DNA from: Pseudomonas sichuanensis
GTDB taxonomy: Bacteria > Pseudomonadota > Gammaproteobacteria > Pseudomonadales > Pseudomonadaceae
Direction: 5' to 3'
NCBI RefSeq assembly: GCF_003231305.1
Contig: NZ_QKVM01000043.1
Location: forward strand, 1-56,449
Length of the DNA stretch: 56,449 bases
Positions 48,712 through 56,449 of the stretch are shown piece after piece (position 1 is the first letter of the stretch; each line of letters starts with the position of its first letter). Below the pieces are notes generated by a model. It worked only from the letters and a program-made list of their open reading frames with translations, had not been told where the DNA came from and ran no database searches. Position numbers and translations under genes: made by a program.

Positions 48712-49108
48712 TAGCGCCATGCCAACAAGGCGGACAGCGGTGACCTCACAGGAATGACTGGCCCGAAACAGATGTAGGAGCGGCCTTGCGCCGCGATGCG
48801 CCGCGCGGGCGGCGCTCGATCTTGTAGGCGCTACAAAATCATCGCCAGGCACCTGGTGGCCTTCACCCAATCTCCCGGCAGGCATCTGGTGGCCGTTACC
48901 CGATCCTGACTACCCAGGGCCAACGGTGTGACGCCTAAGGGCCTGTCTTGAAATCGCATGTGGGCCACCAGGTGCCCGCCGATGTTCCTTCAGCGCCTAT
49001 CAGATCGAGCGCCGCCCGCGCGGCGCATCGCGGCGCAAGGCCGCTCCTACATCTGTTTCGGGCCGTTAAGCCTGGGCCATCACCGCTGTCCGCCTTGGTG
49101 CATGTCTC
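48712..49108. repeat. long palindromic repeat module, copy 4 (arms outward)
   Basis: Left part: GCCAACAAGGCGGACAGCGG, ACTGGCCCGAAACAGATG, GCGGCGCTCGATCTTGTAGG (to about 48831). The internal segment runs 48832-48990. Right part: GCGCCTATCAGATCGAGCGC, CTACATCTGTTTCGGGCCG, CACCGCTGTCCGCCTTGG. It is the inverted counterpart of copy 3. It ends about 30 bases from the stop of the Lrp gene. Confidence 0.85.
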
Positions 49109-49139
49109 AAGCCCTGCGCAGCGGCTGCGGCGCCAGCCG

Positions 49140-49577
49140 TCACGCCATCGGCGGCAGCCTGCGCTTCACCGGGGTCTTCTTGATGATCGCGGTATTGGTC
49201 TCGGCCAGCACATTGAGCCGGTCGAGCAGGGTATCCAGCTGCTCCATCGAGCGCACATGCAGCCGGGCGATGAAGCAGTCCTCCCCCGTAACCTTGTCGC
49301 ATTCGGTGAACTCGGGGATGGCGACAATCTGCCGTTCCACTTCCTGCAACTGCCCAGGCAGTGGGCGCACGCGCACGATGGCCTGCAACTGGTAACCAAA
49401 GCAGCGTGGGTCCACCTCCACCGTATAGCCACGCAGCACGCCACGTTCCTCCAGGCGGCGCAGGCGCTCGCTGACGCTGGGCGCCGACAGCCCGCTGATC
49501 TGCGCCAGGGCCTTGAGCGAGCGGCGAGAGTCCTCCATCAAGGCATTGATCAATAGCTGGTCGATGTCGTCAGTCAT
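49140..49577 (-). CDS. Lrp/AsnC-family transcriptional regulator
   Basis: A 145-residue regulator from ATG 49577 (MTDDIDQLLINALMEDSRRS). The N-terminal helix-turn-helix (LKALAQISGLSAPSVSERLR) is followed by the ligand-sensing domain (residues 65-140; VTGEDCFIARLHVRSMEQLD). It is divergent from an EamA exporter gene 133 bases away, so it probably responds to an amino acid and controls that exporter. Confidence 0.92.
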   Translation of the reverse strand: MTDDIDQLLINALMEDSRRSLKALAQISGLSAPSVSERLRRLEERGVLRGYTVEVDPRCFGYQLQAIVRVRPLPGQLQEVERQIVAIPEFTECDKVTGEDCFIARLHVRSMEQLDTLLDRLNVLAETNTAIIKKTPVKRRLPPMA

Positions 49578-49710
49578 GGCTACCTCGTTAGGCAATACGG
49601 GTGATTGGCCTTGATAGTAAAGGCGAACTGGTGAATTTGCCTTCGCTATCCGCTGGAAGGCCCAGCAGCACCCCGCGCATACTGTGGCCATCGTGTACAG
49701 GAGGTGTGAG

Positions 49711-50613
49711 ATGGACAATTCGCTGCGTCGCGGCTCCCTGGAAATGGTCGCCGCCATGCTGATCTCCGGGACCATCGGCTGGTTCGTGCTGGTGTCCGGG
49801 CAACCGGTGCTGGAAGTGGTGTTCTGGCGCTGCGTGTTCGGCGCCGGCACCTTGCTGCTGATCTGCGCGGCCATGGGCTTTCTCAAGCCCGGCGTGCTGA
49901 CCCGCGCCACCTTCCTGCTGGCGGTGGCCAGCGGGGTGGCGATCGTCGGCAACTGGGTGCTGCTGTTCGCCTCTTACTCGCGGGCATCGATCGCCATCGG
50001 CACGGCGGTGTACAACGTTCAGCCGTTCATGCTGGTGGGGCTGGCGGCGCTGTTTCTCGGCGAGAAGATCACCCTGGCCAAGCTGACCTGGCTGGGCGTG
50101 GCCTTTGTCGGCATGCTGGCCATCGTCAGCGCCCATGGCGCCGGGCAAGCCAGCGGCAGCGAGTACTTGCTGGGCATCGGCCTGGCGCTGGGGGCCGCGT
50201 TCCTTTATGCGCTGGCGGCTCTGATCATCAAGCGCCTGACCGGCACGCCGCCGCACCTGATCGCGCTGATCCAGGTGAGCACCGGGGTGTTGCTGCTGGC
50301 GCCGTGGGTGAAGCTCGGCGGCCTGCCGGGTGAGTGGCCGGCATTGGGCAGCCTGGTGACCCTGGGCATCGTCCATACCGGGCTGATGTACGTGCTGCTG
50401 TACAGCGCCATCCAGCGCCTGCCCACCGCGCTGACCGGCGCACTGTCGTTCATCTACCCGATCGCGGCGATCCTGGTGGACTGGGTGGCCTTCGGGCATC
50501 GACTGGTGCCGTTGCAATGGCTGGGGGTGGGCCTGATCCTGTTGGCGGCGGCGGGCATGCAGCAGGGCTGGTGGTTGCGCCCGGCGCGCGCCAAGGGCGT
50601 GGCCAGGCCTTAG
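49711..50613 (+). CDS. EamA/DMT-family transporter
   Basis: A 300-residue membrane protein from ATG 49711 with a strong AGGAGG eight bases upstream. Ten membrane helices form two EamA halves (residues ~10-140 and 155-290; conserved ends LFLGEKITLAKLTWLGVAFV and LVPLQWLGVGLILLAAAGM). Such proteins often export amino acids or other metabolites, and the divergent Lrp regulator supports that. Confidence 0.9.
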   Translation: MDNSLRRGSLEMVAAMLISGTIGWFVLVSGQPVLEVVFWRCVFGAGTLLLICAAMGFLKPGVLTRATFLLAVASGVAIVGNWVLLFASYSRASIAIGTAVYNVQPFMLVGLAALFLGEKITLAKLTWLGVAFVGMLAIVSAHGAGQASGSEYLLGIGLALGAAFLYALAALIIKRLTGTPPHLIALIQVSTGVLLLAPWVKLGGLPGEWPALGSLVTLGIVHTGLMYVLLYSAIQRLPTALTGALSFIYPIAAILVDWVAFGHRLVPLQWLGVGLILLAAAGMQQGWWLRPARAKGVARP

Positions 50614-50625
50614 CAGCGGGCCGCT

Positions 50626-51357
50626 TCAGAACTTCCTGGCGACGCTGGCTACCAGCGTCGCCGAACAGACATCGTCGAAGCCATAGCTGCTGGCGCATTC
50701 GGCTTGCGACAGGTCGGTGTCGACATAGGCCAGGCTCCAGTCGACCCCGGCGAAGGCGCGGGTCAGCTTCACTTCCCATTCGCGGTAGCTGTCGGCCGTG
50801 CGCTCGCTGGCCGAGATGAACATCGGGTCCTTGAAGTCCATGCGCCCGTAGCGCAGCTGCAAGCCTACCTCCAGTGGCAGTTGAGCTTCGTAGCCGACAT
50901 AGGTGTAGAGGGTGTCCTGGTCCTCGCCGAACAGGTTGCCGGCGTTGTCGGAATAATTGGCGGCCAGCTTGAAGCCGTAGGCCGTCAGCGCGGCGTAGTA
51001 CTCGCTCTGGTTGTACAGGCTCGACTTGGGGTAGGTGTACTTCAGGTAGCCCAGGTCCAGGCTCACCTCATCGCTGGCCTGCCAGTACCAGCCGGCGTAG
51101 TAGTCCACCTCCTGGCGCGTCTTGGAGCCGAAGCCGAAGTCGACATTGGAGGTCCAGGCGCCGAGGTACAGGCCGCTGGCGTGCTGCAAGGTGGCGCCGA
51201 ACTGGGCGGCGGGGTCGTTCTGGGTCTGCGAGATGCCGCGGTTGCGGTAGTCGCTGTGCAGGGCGAGGTCGAACTCCAGGCTGAAGTCGTCGTTCAGTGG
51301 CACGGCCTGGCAGGCGAGGGGGGCCAGGGTGAGGGCGAGCAGGGTGAGGCGGCGCAT
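50626..51357 (-). CDS. TorF-family putative outer-membrane porin
   Basis: A 243-residue protein from ATG 51357. The signal peptide is MRRLTLLALTLAPLACQAVP. The mature part has alternating beta strands with aromatic belts (FDLALHSDYRNRGISQTQND; QEVDYYAGWYW; DLGYLKYTYPKSSLYNQSEY) and ends in Phe (LVASVARKF), as outer-membrane barrels do. It matches the TorF/Gcw_chp family (TIGR02001). It lies downstream of an exported amidohydrolase on the same strand, 86 bases away, suggesting a shared uptake role. Confidence 0.82.
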   Translation of the reverse strand: MRRLTLLALTLAPLACQAVPLNDDFSLEFDLALHSDYRNRGISQTQNDPAAQFGATLQHASGLYLGAWTSNVDFGFGSKTRQEVDYYAGWYWQASDEVSLDLGYLKYTYPKSSLYNQSEYYAALTAYGFKLAANYSDNAGNLFGEDQDTLYTYVGYEAQLPLEVGLQLRYGRMDFKDPMFISASERTADSYREWEVKLTRAFAGVDWSLAYVDTDLSQAECASSYGFDDVCSATLVASVARKF

Positions 51358-51443
51358 GGCGATACCTGTTGTTGTGATTGTCGGTAGATGCGGGGCACGG
51401 CTGGGCCAGGCCCCCGCCGGGAGCCGGGCAGGGGGCGACGGGG

Positions 51444-53189
51444 TCAGAGGTCGGCTTTGTACACTTCGCGGCCGCCGAACCAGGTCTGCAGCACGCGGGT
51501 GTCGGCCAGGTCCTGATCGGCGACGCTGAGCACGTCGCGGTCGAGGATGATGAAGTCGGCCTGTTTGCCGGGGGTCAGCGAGCCGATCTGCCGGTCCAGG
51601 CCGATGGCCTTGGCCGCGTTGAGGGTGTAGGCCTGCAACAGGGTCTGGCGGTCGATGCGCTCGGCGGCGTTGAGCACGCCCTTGGGGCCTTCGCGGGTGA
51701 TGGCCTGGTGGATCGCCAGCCACGGGTTGGGCGAAGACACCGACCAGTCGCTGGCGCCGGCGATGGTGGCACCATGGCTGAGCAGCGAATGGGCCGGGTA
51801 CTGGTAGGGGTAGATCGCGCTGCTGACATAGGGTTTGACCATGTCCACGGTGTACTCGTCGGCCGAGGCCCACAGCAGTTGCATCGAGGCGATCACGTCC
51901 AGCGGTTTGAGGCGGGCGAACTCGGCGGGGTTGACCAGTTGCAGGTGGGTCAGCGAATGGGTGACGCCGCTGTGGCGGTCCTTGCGCGCCTGTGCGATGC
52001 CGTTGAGCGACTCGCGCACCGCGCGGTCGCCGATGGCGTGGATGTGCACCAGCCAGCCGCGGGCGTCGGCGGCGCTGACCAGTTCGCCGAAGTGCGCCGG
52101 GTCGATCAGCAGCTCGCCGTTGCCGTGGGTGTTGCGGTAGGGCTCGAGCATGGCTGCGCTCTGCGCCGGGTACTCGACCACGCCGTCGGCGAAGATCTTG
52201 ATCCCCGGCAGGGTGAGGTTGGGGATGCCCTGGAACTGCTGGCGCACCTTGTCCAGGGTATCGAGGTCGGCCGGGGTGCTTTTCGGGTTGGCCACCAGCA
52301 GGGCGGCGACGTGGGCGTTCAGACCGCCCTGGGCGGCCAGCGCCTTGTAGGCCGGCAATACGCCAACCGATTTCTCCGTGGGTTTGAGGCTGAACAGCGA
52401 CTCGCCCGGGGCGGCGTTGGCGGCCGGGTCCATCCAGGCGGTGATGCCGAAGCTGTTGTTGTACTTCACCGCGGCGTCGGCGGCGTGCAGCAGCGCCTCG
52501 GCGCTGTGCGCGGGCATGGCGGCGGCGATGCGGTCCCAGCCGGCGTCCACGGCGAAACCGTTGGGGCTGCCGTCCTTGCGCTTGCCCAAGGTGCCGCGTT
52601 CGGCCGCCGGCAGGCTGGCCAGCAGGCGGGCGTCGATCCCCGCGCGTTCGAGCATGGCCTGGTTGGCCCAGGCGGTGTGGTGGTCGCTGCCGATGAACAC
52701 CACCGGCACGTTCTGCCACTCGCCATGGTTGAAGGTGCGGCCCAGTTCTTCGGCTTTGGCCCAGTAGGTCGAGCTCACTCCGACCACCACCAGTACGTCG
52801 CCCAGGCGCGCCCGACCATCGTCGCGCCAGCCGCGCAGGCGTTGTTCGAAGTCTTGGGTGCTGACCCCTTCTTCGCTGTCGAGGTTGGCCGCCGACAGTT
52901 CCAGGCCGCCGAAGATGGCGTGGTTGTGGCTGTCGATCATGCCGGGCAGCAGGCGCTTGCCGGCCAGGTCGACGACCTGGGTCGAGGCGTCGGCCAGGGC
53001 CTTGATCTCGCTATCGCTGCCCACCTTGAGCACCTTGCCGTCCGCCACGGCCATGGCCTGGGCCGATGGCTGGGCGGGGTCGGCGGTGTACAGCTTGCCG
53101 TTGAGCAACACCAGGTCGGCGGCGGCCATGACGTCCAACGAGGCAAAAGCCAGCGCCGCCGCCAGCAGGGTGGGTTTGAAAGCTTTCAT
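51444..53189 (-). CDS. exported amidohydrolase (family 3, YtcJ-like)
   Basis: A 581-residue enzyme from ATG 53189, with AGAGG upstream; longer in-frame starts would run into the divergent regulator. Residues 1-22 are a signal peptide (MKAFKPTLLAAALAFASLDV...). The metal site starts with MIDSHNHAIFGG (HxH, about residue 88). Later ligands include LVHIHAIGDRAVRE (about 388) and GASDWSVSSPNPW (about 483). The end LTPGKQADFIILDRD is standard for amidohydrolase family 3. Substrate unknown. The porin gene follows and a LysR gene is divergent. Confidence 0.88.
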   Translation of the reverse strand: MKAFKPTLLAAALAFASLDVMAAADLVLLNGKLYTADPAQPSAQAMAVADGKVLKVGSDSEIKALADASTQVVDLAGKRLLPGMIDSHNHAIFGGLELSAANLDSEEGVSTQDFEQRLRGWRDDGRARLGDVLVVVGVSSTYWAKAEELGRTFNHGEWQNVPVVFIGSDHHTAWANQAMLERAGIDARLLASLPAAERGTLGKRKDGSPNGFAVDAGWDRIAAAMPAHSAEALLHAADAAVKYNNSFGITAWMDPAANAAPGESLFSLKPTEKSVGVLPAYKALAAQGGLNAHVAALLVANPKSTPADLDTLDKVRQQFQGIPNLTLPGIKIFADGVVEYPAQSAAMLEPYRNTHGNGELLIDPAHFGELVSAADARGWLVHIHAIGDRAVRESLNGIAQARKDRHSGVTHSLTHLQLVNPAEFARLKPLDVIASMQLLWASADEYTVDMVKPYVSSAIYPYQYPAHSLLSHGATIAGASDWSVSSPNPWLAIHQAITREGPKGVLNAAERIDRQTLLQAYTLNAAKAIGLDRQIGSLTPGKQADFIILDRDVLSVADQDLADTRVLQTWFGGREVYKADL

Positions 53190-53294
53190 CGACGAACCTC
53201 TTGTTTTTTTGGGCTTGCCGGCGAGACTAGCCACTGGCTCGGGCCGGCAGAATGCCCGAAACGCGAAAAACGCTTTTGCCTGCCAGGAAAAACC

Positions 53295-54212
53295 ATGGAC
53301 AAGTTCGCCGCTGTCAGCATGTTCGTCGCCACTGCCGAGCACGGCAGTTTCAGCCGCGCCGCGGAGCAGTTGGGCAAGACCCCGTCGGCGTTGACCAAGG
53401 CCGTCAGCCACCTGGAGGCGGAGCTGGGGGTGCGCCTGTTCGAGCGCAGCACCCGGCGCACGGTGCTCACCGAAGCGGGCAGGGTGTACCTGGAGACCGC
53501 GCGCCAGGTGTTGATGCGCCTGCACGAGGTGGGTGAGGTGGTGGGGCAGATCCAGCATGGCCTGCACGGCATCCTGCGCCTGACCGCGCCACTGGCCTAT
53601 GGCCGGGCGTTTCTCGATGAGGTGTGCGCGGGCTTTCTGCGCGAGTACCCGCAGATCCGCCTGCGCGTGGACCTGAGCGACGCCTTCGTCGACCTGGTCG
53701 AAAGCGGCTACGACCTGGCCCTGCGCGAGGGCCGGGGCGATTTGCCGGGGTTGATCGGCAAGGCGGTCGGGCGCAACTGCCTGACACTGTGCGCCAGCCC
53801 CACGTACCTGGCGCGCAATCCGCTGCCCGTCACCCCGCAGACCCTCGACCGGCACGACTGGCTGTTGTACCGGCATGCCGCCTTGAGCCGGACTTACTGG
53901 TGGGTGGAAAAGGACGGCGAACGGCTCAGCCTGCTCCAGCCTGCCAACGCGCGACTGGAAAGCGACAACTACGACCTGCTGCTGGCCAGCGCGCTGGCCG
54001 GGGGCGGCTTGTTCCACGTGCCCATGTGGAGCGGCGCGCCGTACCTGGCCGATGGGCGGCTGGTGCAGGTGATGGCGGATTACACAATCGACCCGGACGC
54101 CTTCGGCCCGCAGATCCTGGCCGTGTACCCGAGCCACCGTCGGGCCACGGGCAAGGTGCTGGCGTTCATCGACTACCTGGCCGGGTATCTGGACGCGCGC
54201 GGCTTGGGCTGA
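53295..54212 (+). CDS. LysR-family transcriptional regulator
   Basis: A 305-residue regulator from ATG 53295 with CAGGAAA upstream. The winged helix-turn-helix covers residues 1-60 (MFVATAEHGSFSRAAEQLGK, SALTKAVSHLEAELGVRLFE). The effector domain covers about 90-290. It is transcribed away from the amidohydrolase gene across 105 bases, the classical LysR layout, so it likely controls the amidohydrolase and porin genes. Confidence 0.92.
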   Translation: MDKFAAVSMFVATAEHGSFSRAAEQLGKTPSALTKAVSHLEAELGVRLFERSTRRTVLTEAGRVYLETARQVLMRLHEVGEVVGQIQHGLHGILRLTAPLAYGRAFLDEVCAGFLREYPQIRLRVDLSDAFVDLVESGYDLALREGRGDLPGLIGKAVGRNCLTLCASPTYLARNPLPVTPQTLDRHDWLLYRHAALSRTYWWVEKDGERLSLLQPANARLESDNYDLLLASALAGGGLFHVPMWSGAPYLADGRLVQVMADYTIDPDAFGPQILAVYPSHRRATGKVLAFIDYLAGYLDARGLG

Positions 54213-54273
54213 ACGTTCGGCATTCGATGGCGGCGCGGGCCCCAGCAGGTAGAATGGCGCTTTTGCCCGACCC

Positions 54274-55209
54274 ATGACCGATATGAGCCCAGCCATCGCC
54301 ACCCTTGAGCAACACCTGCTCGCCGCCCTCGATCCTGCCCCGACTGAGACCCGCCGTCTGTTCCATGGCCGTGGCCGTTGCTGGCCGGGGCTGGAGCAGA
54401 TCACCGTCGACTGGCTCGACGGTGTGCTGTCGGTCGCACTGTTCCGTGAGCCACCCGAGGGCCAGCTGGCTGAGCTCGAGGCGATGCTGCGCAGCCTGGC
54501 CGAACGCCCGCAGTGGACTGGCCAGGCCATGCTGTTGCAGCACCGCTACCTGCCCGACAGCCCAGGCCAGTGGCTGCTCGGTGAACCCTGCCAGCAGCGC
54601 GAAGTCACCGAGGATGGCCTGAAGTACCTGCTCGACCTGGGCGTGCGCCAGAACAACGGCCTGTTCCTCGACATGCGCTACGGCCGGCGCTGGGTGCGCG
54701 AGCAGGCGGCGGGCAAGCGGGTGCTCAACCTGTTCGCCTATACCTGCGGGTTTTCGGTGGCGGCGATCGCCGGTGGCGCCGAGCAGGTGGTCAACCTGGA
54801 CATGGCCAAGTCGGCGTTGTCCCGTGGCCGTGACAACCACCGCCTCAACGGCCATGACGCCTCGCGCGTGGCGTACCTGGGGCACGAGCTGTTCAAGTCG
54901 TGGGGCAAGGTGCGCAAGTACGGGCCGTACGATCTGATCATCATCGACCCGCCAACCTTTCAGCGCGGCAGCTTCGTGCTGACCCAGGACTACGGGAAGA
55001 TCCTGCGACGCTTGCCAGAGTTGCTGAGCGAGGGTGGGACGGTGTTGGCCTGTGTCAACGACCCGGGGATCGAGTCGCAGTTTCTGATTGACGGCATGGC
55101 CGAGCATGCGCCGGGGCTGGCGTTTGTCGAGCGGCTGGAGAACCCGCCGGAGTTTCCCGATGCGGACCCGGAGGGTGGGTTGAAGGCCCTGGTATTCCGC
55201 CAGGGGTGA
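54274..55209 (+). CDS. class I SAM-dependent methyltransferase (RlmI-like domain)
   Basis: A 311-residue protein; ATG 54274 or 54283 can start. The SAM-binding motif is VLNLFAYTCGFSVAAIAGGA (about residues 149-168), followed by the acidic NLDMAKSALSRGRDN. The catalytic motif is IIIDPPTFQRGSF (about 225). These features place it in the Methyltrans_SAM group with the 23S rRNA m5C methyltransferases RlmI/RlmK, but it lacks the N-terminal PUA domain of RlmI. The target is not known. Confidence 0.85.
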   Translation: MTDMSPAIATLEQHLLAALDPAPTETRRLFHGRGRCWPGLEQITVDWLDGVLSVALFREPPEGQLAELEAMLRSLAERPQWTGQAMLLQHRYLPDSPGQWLLGEPCQQREVTEDGLKYLLDLGVRQNNGLFLDMRYGRRWVREQAAGKRVLNLFAYTCGFSVAAIAGGAEQVVNLDMAKSALSRGRDNHRLNGHDASRVAYLGHELFKSWGKVRKYGPYDLIIIDPPTFQRGSFVLTQDYGKILRRLPELLSEGGTVLACVNDPGIESQFLIDGMAEHAPGLAFVERLENPPEFPDADPEGGLKALVFRQG

Positions 55210-55220
55210 TATTGCCTTTG

Positions 55221-55317
55221 CCGGCCTCTTCGCGGGTAAACCCGCTCCCACAGGATCACCGCAGGCCTGAGTGGTGTGGGGTCCCTGTGGGAGCGGGTTT
55301 ACCCGCGAAGAGGCCAG
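55221..55317. repeat. REP pair (REPIN) between convergent genes
   Basis: CTCTTCGCGGGTAAACCCGC (within 55221-55254) and its inverse GCGGGTTTACCCGCGAAGAG (within 55283-55317) are typical P. putida REP units, 28 bases apart. It separates the methyltransferase and sulfate-binding genes and may end both transcripts. Confidence 0.9.
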
Positions 55318-55332
55318 CCCTGCTTACATCGA

Positions 55333-56334
55333 TTACTGCTGGTTGGTGTAGATCTGGTCGAACACGCCACCGTCGTTGAAGTGGGTCTTCTGCACGGTGC
55401 GCCAGTCACCGAAGGTCTTCTCCACCGACAGGAAGTCCACTTTCGGGAAGCGGTCGGTGTACTTGGTCAGTACCGTGGCGTCACGCGGGCGCAGGTAGTT
55501 GTTGGCGGCGATTTCCTGGGCTTCAGGCGACCACAGGTACTTCAGGTATTCCTCGGCCACGGCCTGGGTGCCTTTCTTGGCCACCACCTTGTCGACCACG
55601 CTCACCGGCGGCTCGGCTTCGGCCGAGACGCTTGGGTAGACCACTTCGAACTGGTCGCGGCCGAACTCGCGGGCGATCATTTCGGCTTCGTTCTCGAAGG
55701 TCACCAGCACGTCGCCGATCTGGTTGGTCATGAAGGTGGTGGTGGCGGCACGGCCACCGGTATCGAGCACCGGCGCCTGCTTGAACAGCTTGCCGACGAA
55801 GTCGCGGGCCTTGCTTTCGTCGCCGCCCTGCTTGAGCACATAGCCCCAGGCCGAGAGGTAGGTGTAGCGGCCGTTACCCGAAGTCTTGGGGTTGGGCACG
55901 ATCACCTGCACGCCGTCCTTGAGCAGGTCGGGCCAGTCTTTCAGCGCTTTCGGGTTGCCCTTGCGCACGATGAACACGGTGGCCGAGGTGAACGGCGCGC
56001 TGTTGTTCGGCAGGCGGGTCACCCAGTTGTCCGGCACCAGCTTGCCGTTGTCGGCCAGGGCATTGATGTCGGTGGCCATGTTCATGGTGATGACATCGGC
56101 CGGCAGGCCGTCGATCACTGCCCGCGCCTGCTTGCTCGAGCCGCCGAAGGACATCTGCAGGTTGACCTTCTCGTTGTGTTCCTTCTCCCAGTGCTTCTGG
56201 AACGCCGGGTTGTAGTCCTTGTAGAAGTCGCGCATCACGTCGTAGGAAACGTTGAGCAGGGTCGGGGCGGCCTGGGCGAGGTTGCCCAGGGCAAGGCCTG
56301 CGGCGAGCAGCGAGGCGCTGAAGAGTTTTTTCAC
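55333..56334 (-). CDS. sbp: sulfate ABC transporter substrate-binding protein
   Basis: A 333-residue periplasmic protein from GTG 56334 with AAGGA upstream. The signal peptide is MKKLFSASLLAAGLALGNLA, cleaved after AQA. Mature motifs are those of Sbp/CysP: LLNVSYDVMRDFYKDYNPAF, QMSFGGSSKQARAVIDGLPA, PNPKTSGNGRYTYLSAWGY, and RAATTTFMTNQIGDVLVTFE. It binds sulfate for import. The usual cysTWA permease genes do not follow; a methyltransferase gene points the other way instead. The last 115 bases of the window (56335-56449) hold its leader and probable promoter; I see no further gene. Confidence 0.93.
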   Translation of the reverse strand: MKKLFSASLLAAGLALGNLAQAAPTLLNVSYDVMRDFYKDYNPAFQKHWEKEHNEKVNLQMSFGGSSKQARAVIDGLPADVITMNMATDINALADNGKLVPDNWVTRLPNNSAPFTSATVFIVRKGNPKALKDWPDLLKDGVQVIVPNPKTSGNGRYTYLSAWGYVLKQGGDESKARDFVGKLFKQAPVLDTGGRAATTTFMTNQIGDVLVTFENEAEMIAREFGRDQFEVVYPSVSAEAEPPVSVVDKVVAKKGTQAVAEEYLKYLWSPEAQEIAANNYLRPRDATVLTKYTDRFPKVDFLSVEKTFGDWRTVQKTHFNDGGVFDQIYTNQQ

Positions 56335-56449
56335 GTTGCGTCCTTGTTATTGAAAGGGTGTAGACAGAGTGCCTGCGACTATAGCGGGTGGTTCTGCGAG
56401 GGCTAAAGAATAAAAATGACTTTGGTTATGCCGTCGCTTGTACCGGCCC

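Noticed and set aside
50626..52719. A 697-codon version of the porin
   Set aside because: The signal peptide and barrel begin at 51357; the upstream extension is a shifted frame of the amidohydrolase.
51444..54530. A 1028-codon version of the amidohydrolase extending through the LysR region
   Set aside because: The family start with a signal peptide is at 53189; the extra part is antisense to the LysR gene.
1..56449. tRNA, rRNA, CRISPR arrays, intact insertion sequences, prophage attachment sites
   Set aside because: I looked for cloverleaf-like ends, regular short repeats with spacers, and transposase or integrase motifs on both strands and found none that could be supported.

Overview
The window looks like a chromosomal segment from the Pseudomonas putida group (gamma-proteobacterium). 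It is GC-rich. It carries the Pseudomonas order of late flagellar and chemotaxis genes (flhA-flhF-fleN-fliA-cheY-cheZ-cheA-cheB-motC-motD-parC-parP-cheW), a complete cytochrome c maturation cluster (ccmA to ccmI), and P. putida-type REP palindromes (core TTCGCGGGTAAACCCGCTCC). Genus-level placement is strong; species is inferred.

Layout. (1) 1-2030: the end of a glycine-rich toxin-like protein, a three-helix membrane protein that is probably its immunity partner, a frameshifted second immunity copy, a scrap of sbcD, and a palindromic repeat module. (2) 2034-8836, minus strand: a six-gene moxR/bat operon (MoxR ATPase, DUF58, DUF4381, BatA, BatB/C fusion, BatD). (3) 8837-9467: a second repeat module, then a clear sigma-54 promoter in front of flhA. 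(4) 9468-23593, plus strand: flagellar export, number and placement control, sigma-28, chemotaxis core, MotCD stator, array-positioning genes parC/parP, cheW and a DUF2802 gene. (5) 23668-28398, minus strand: a 916-residue toxin with a TcdA/TcdB-like glycosyltransferase end, followed upstream by a short FlhB-like and a FliK-like gene. (6) 28643-35970: ccmABCDEFGHI plus a small lipoprotein.

(7) 36022-44203: two halovibrin-like paralogues (37063-38037 and 43199-44056) surround a block of metabolic genes (2-hydroxyacid dehydrogenase, PhzF, GFA, FKBP, histidine phosphatase, DadA-like oxidase). Both paralogues have a lux/las-box-type operator (CT-N12-AG) at similar upstream distances, pointing to quorum-sensing control. 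An Ig-like-repeat protein sits just behind the first one. (8) 44409-46690: an NCS1 transporter and an Asp/Glu/hydantoin racemase-like gene, with palindromic operators upstream. (9) 47100-49110: two long palindromic repeat modules in opposite orientation enclose a DUF3077 gene, another small gene and a long hairpin. (10) 49140-56334: Lrp and EamA exporter, TorF-type porin, exported amidohydrolase with divergent LysR, a methyltransferase, and a sulfate-binding protein.

The most unusual items are the glycosyltransferase toxin lodged beside flagellar export-like genes, the matched quorum-sensing boxes before both halovibrin-like genes, the effector/immunity remnant at the left edge, the modular inverted-repeat family, and four tandem copies of an acidic/LLDQLHGKG motif in CheA. 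No tRNA, rRNA, CRISPR array or intact transposase was seen.
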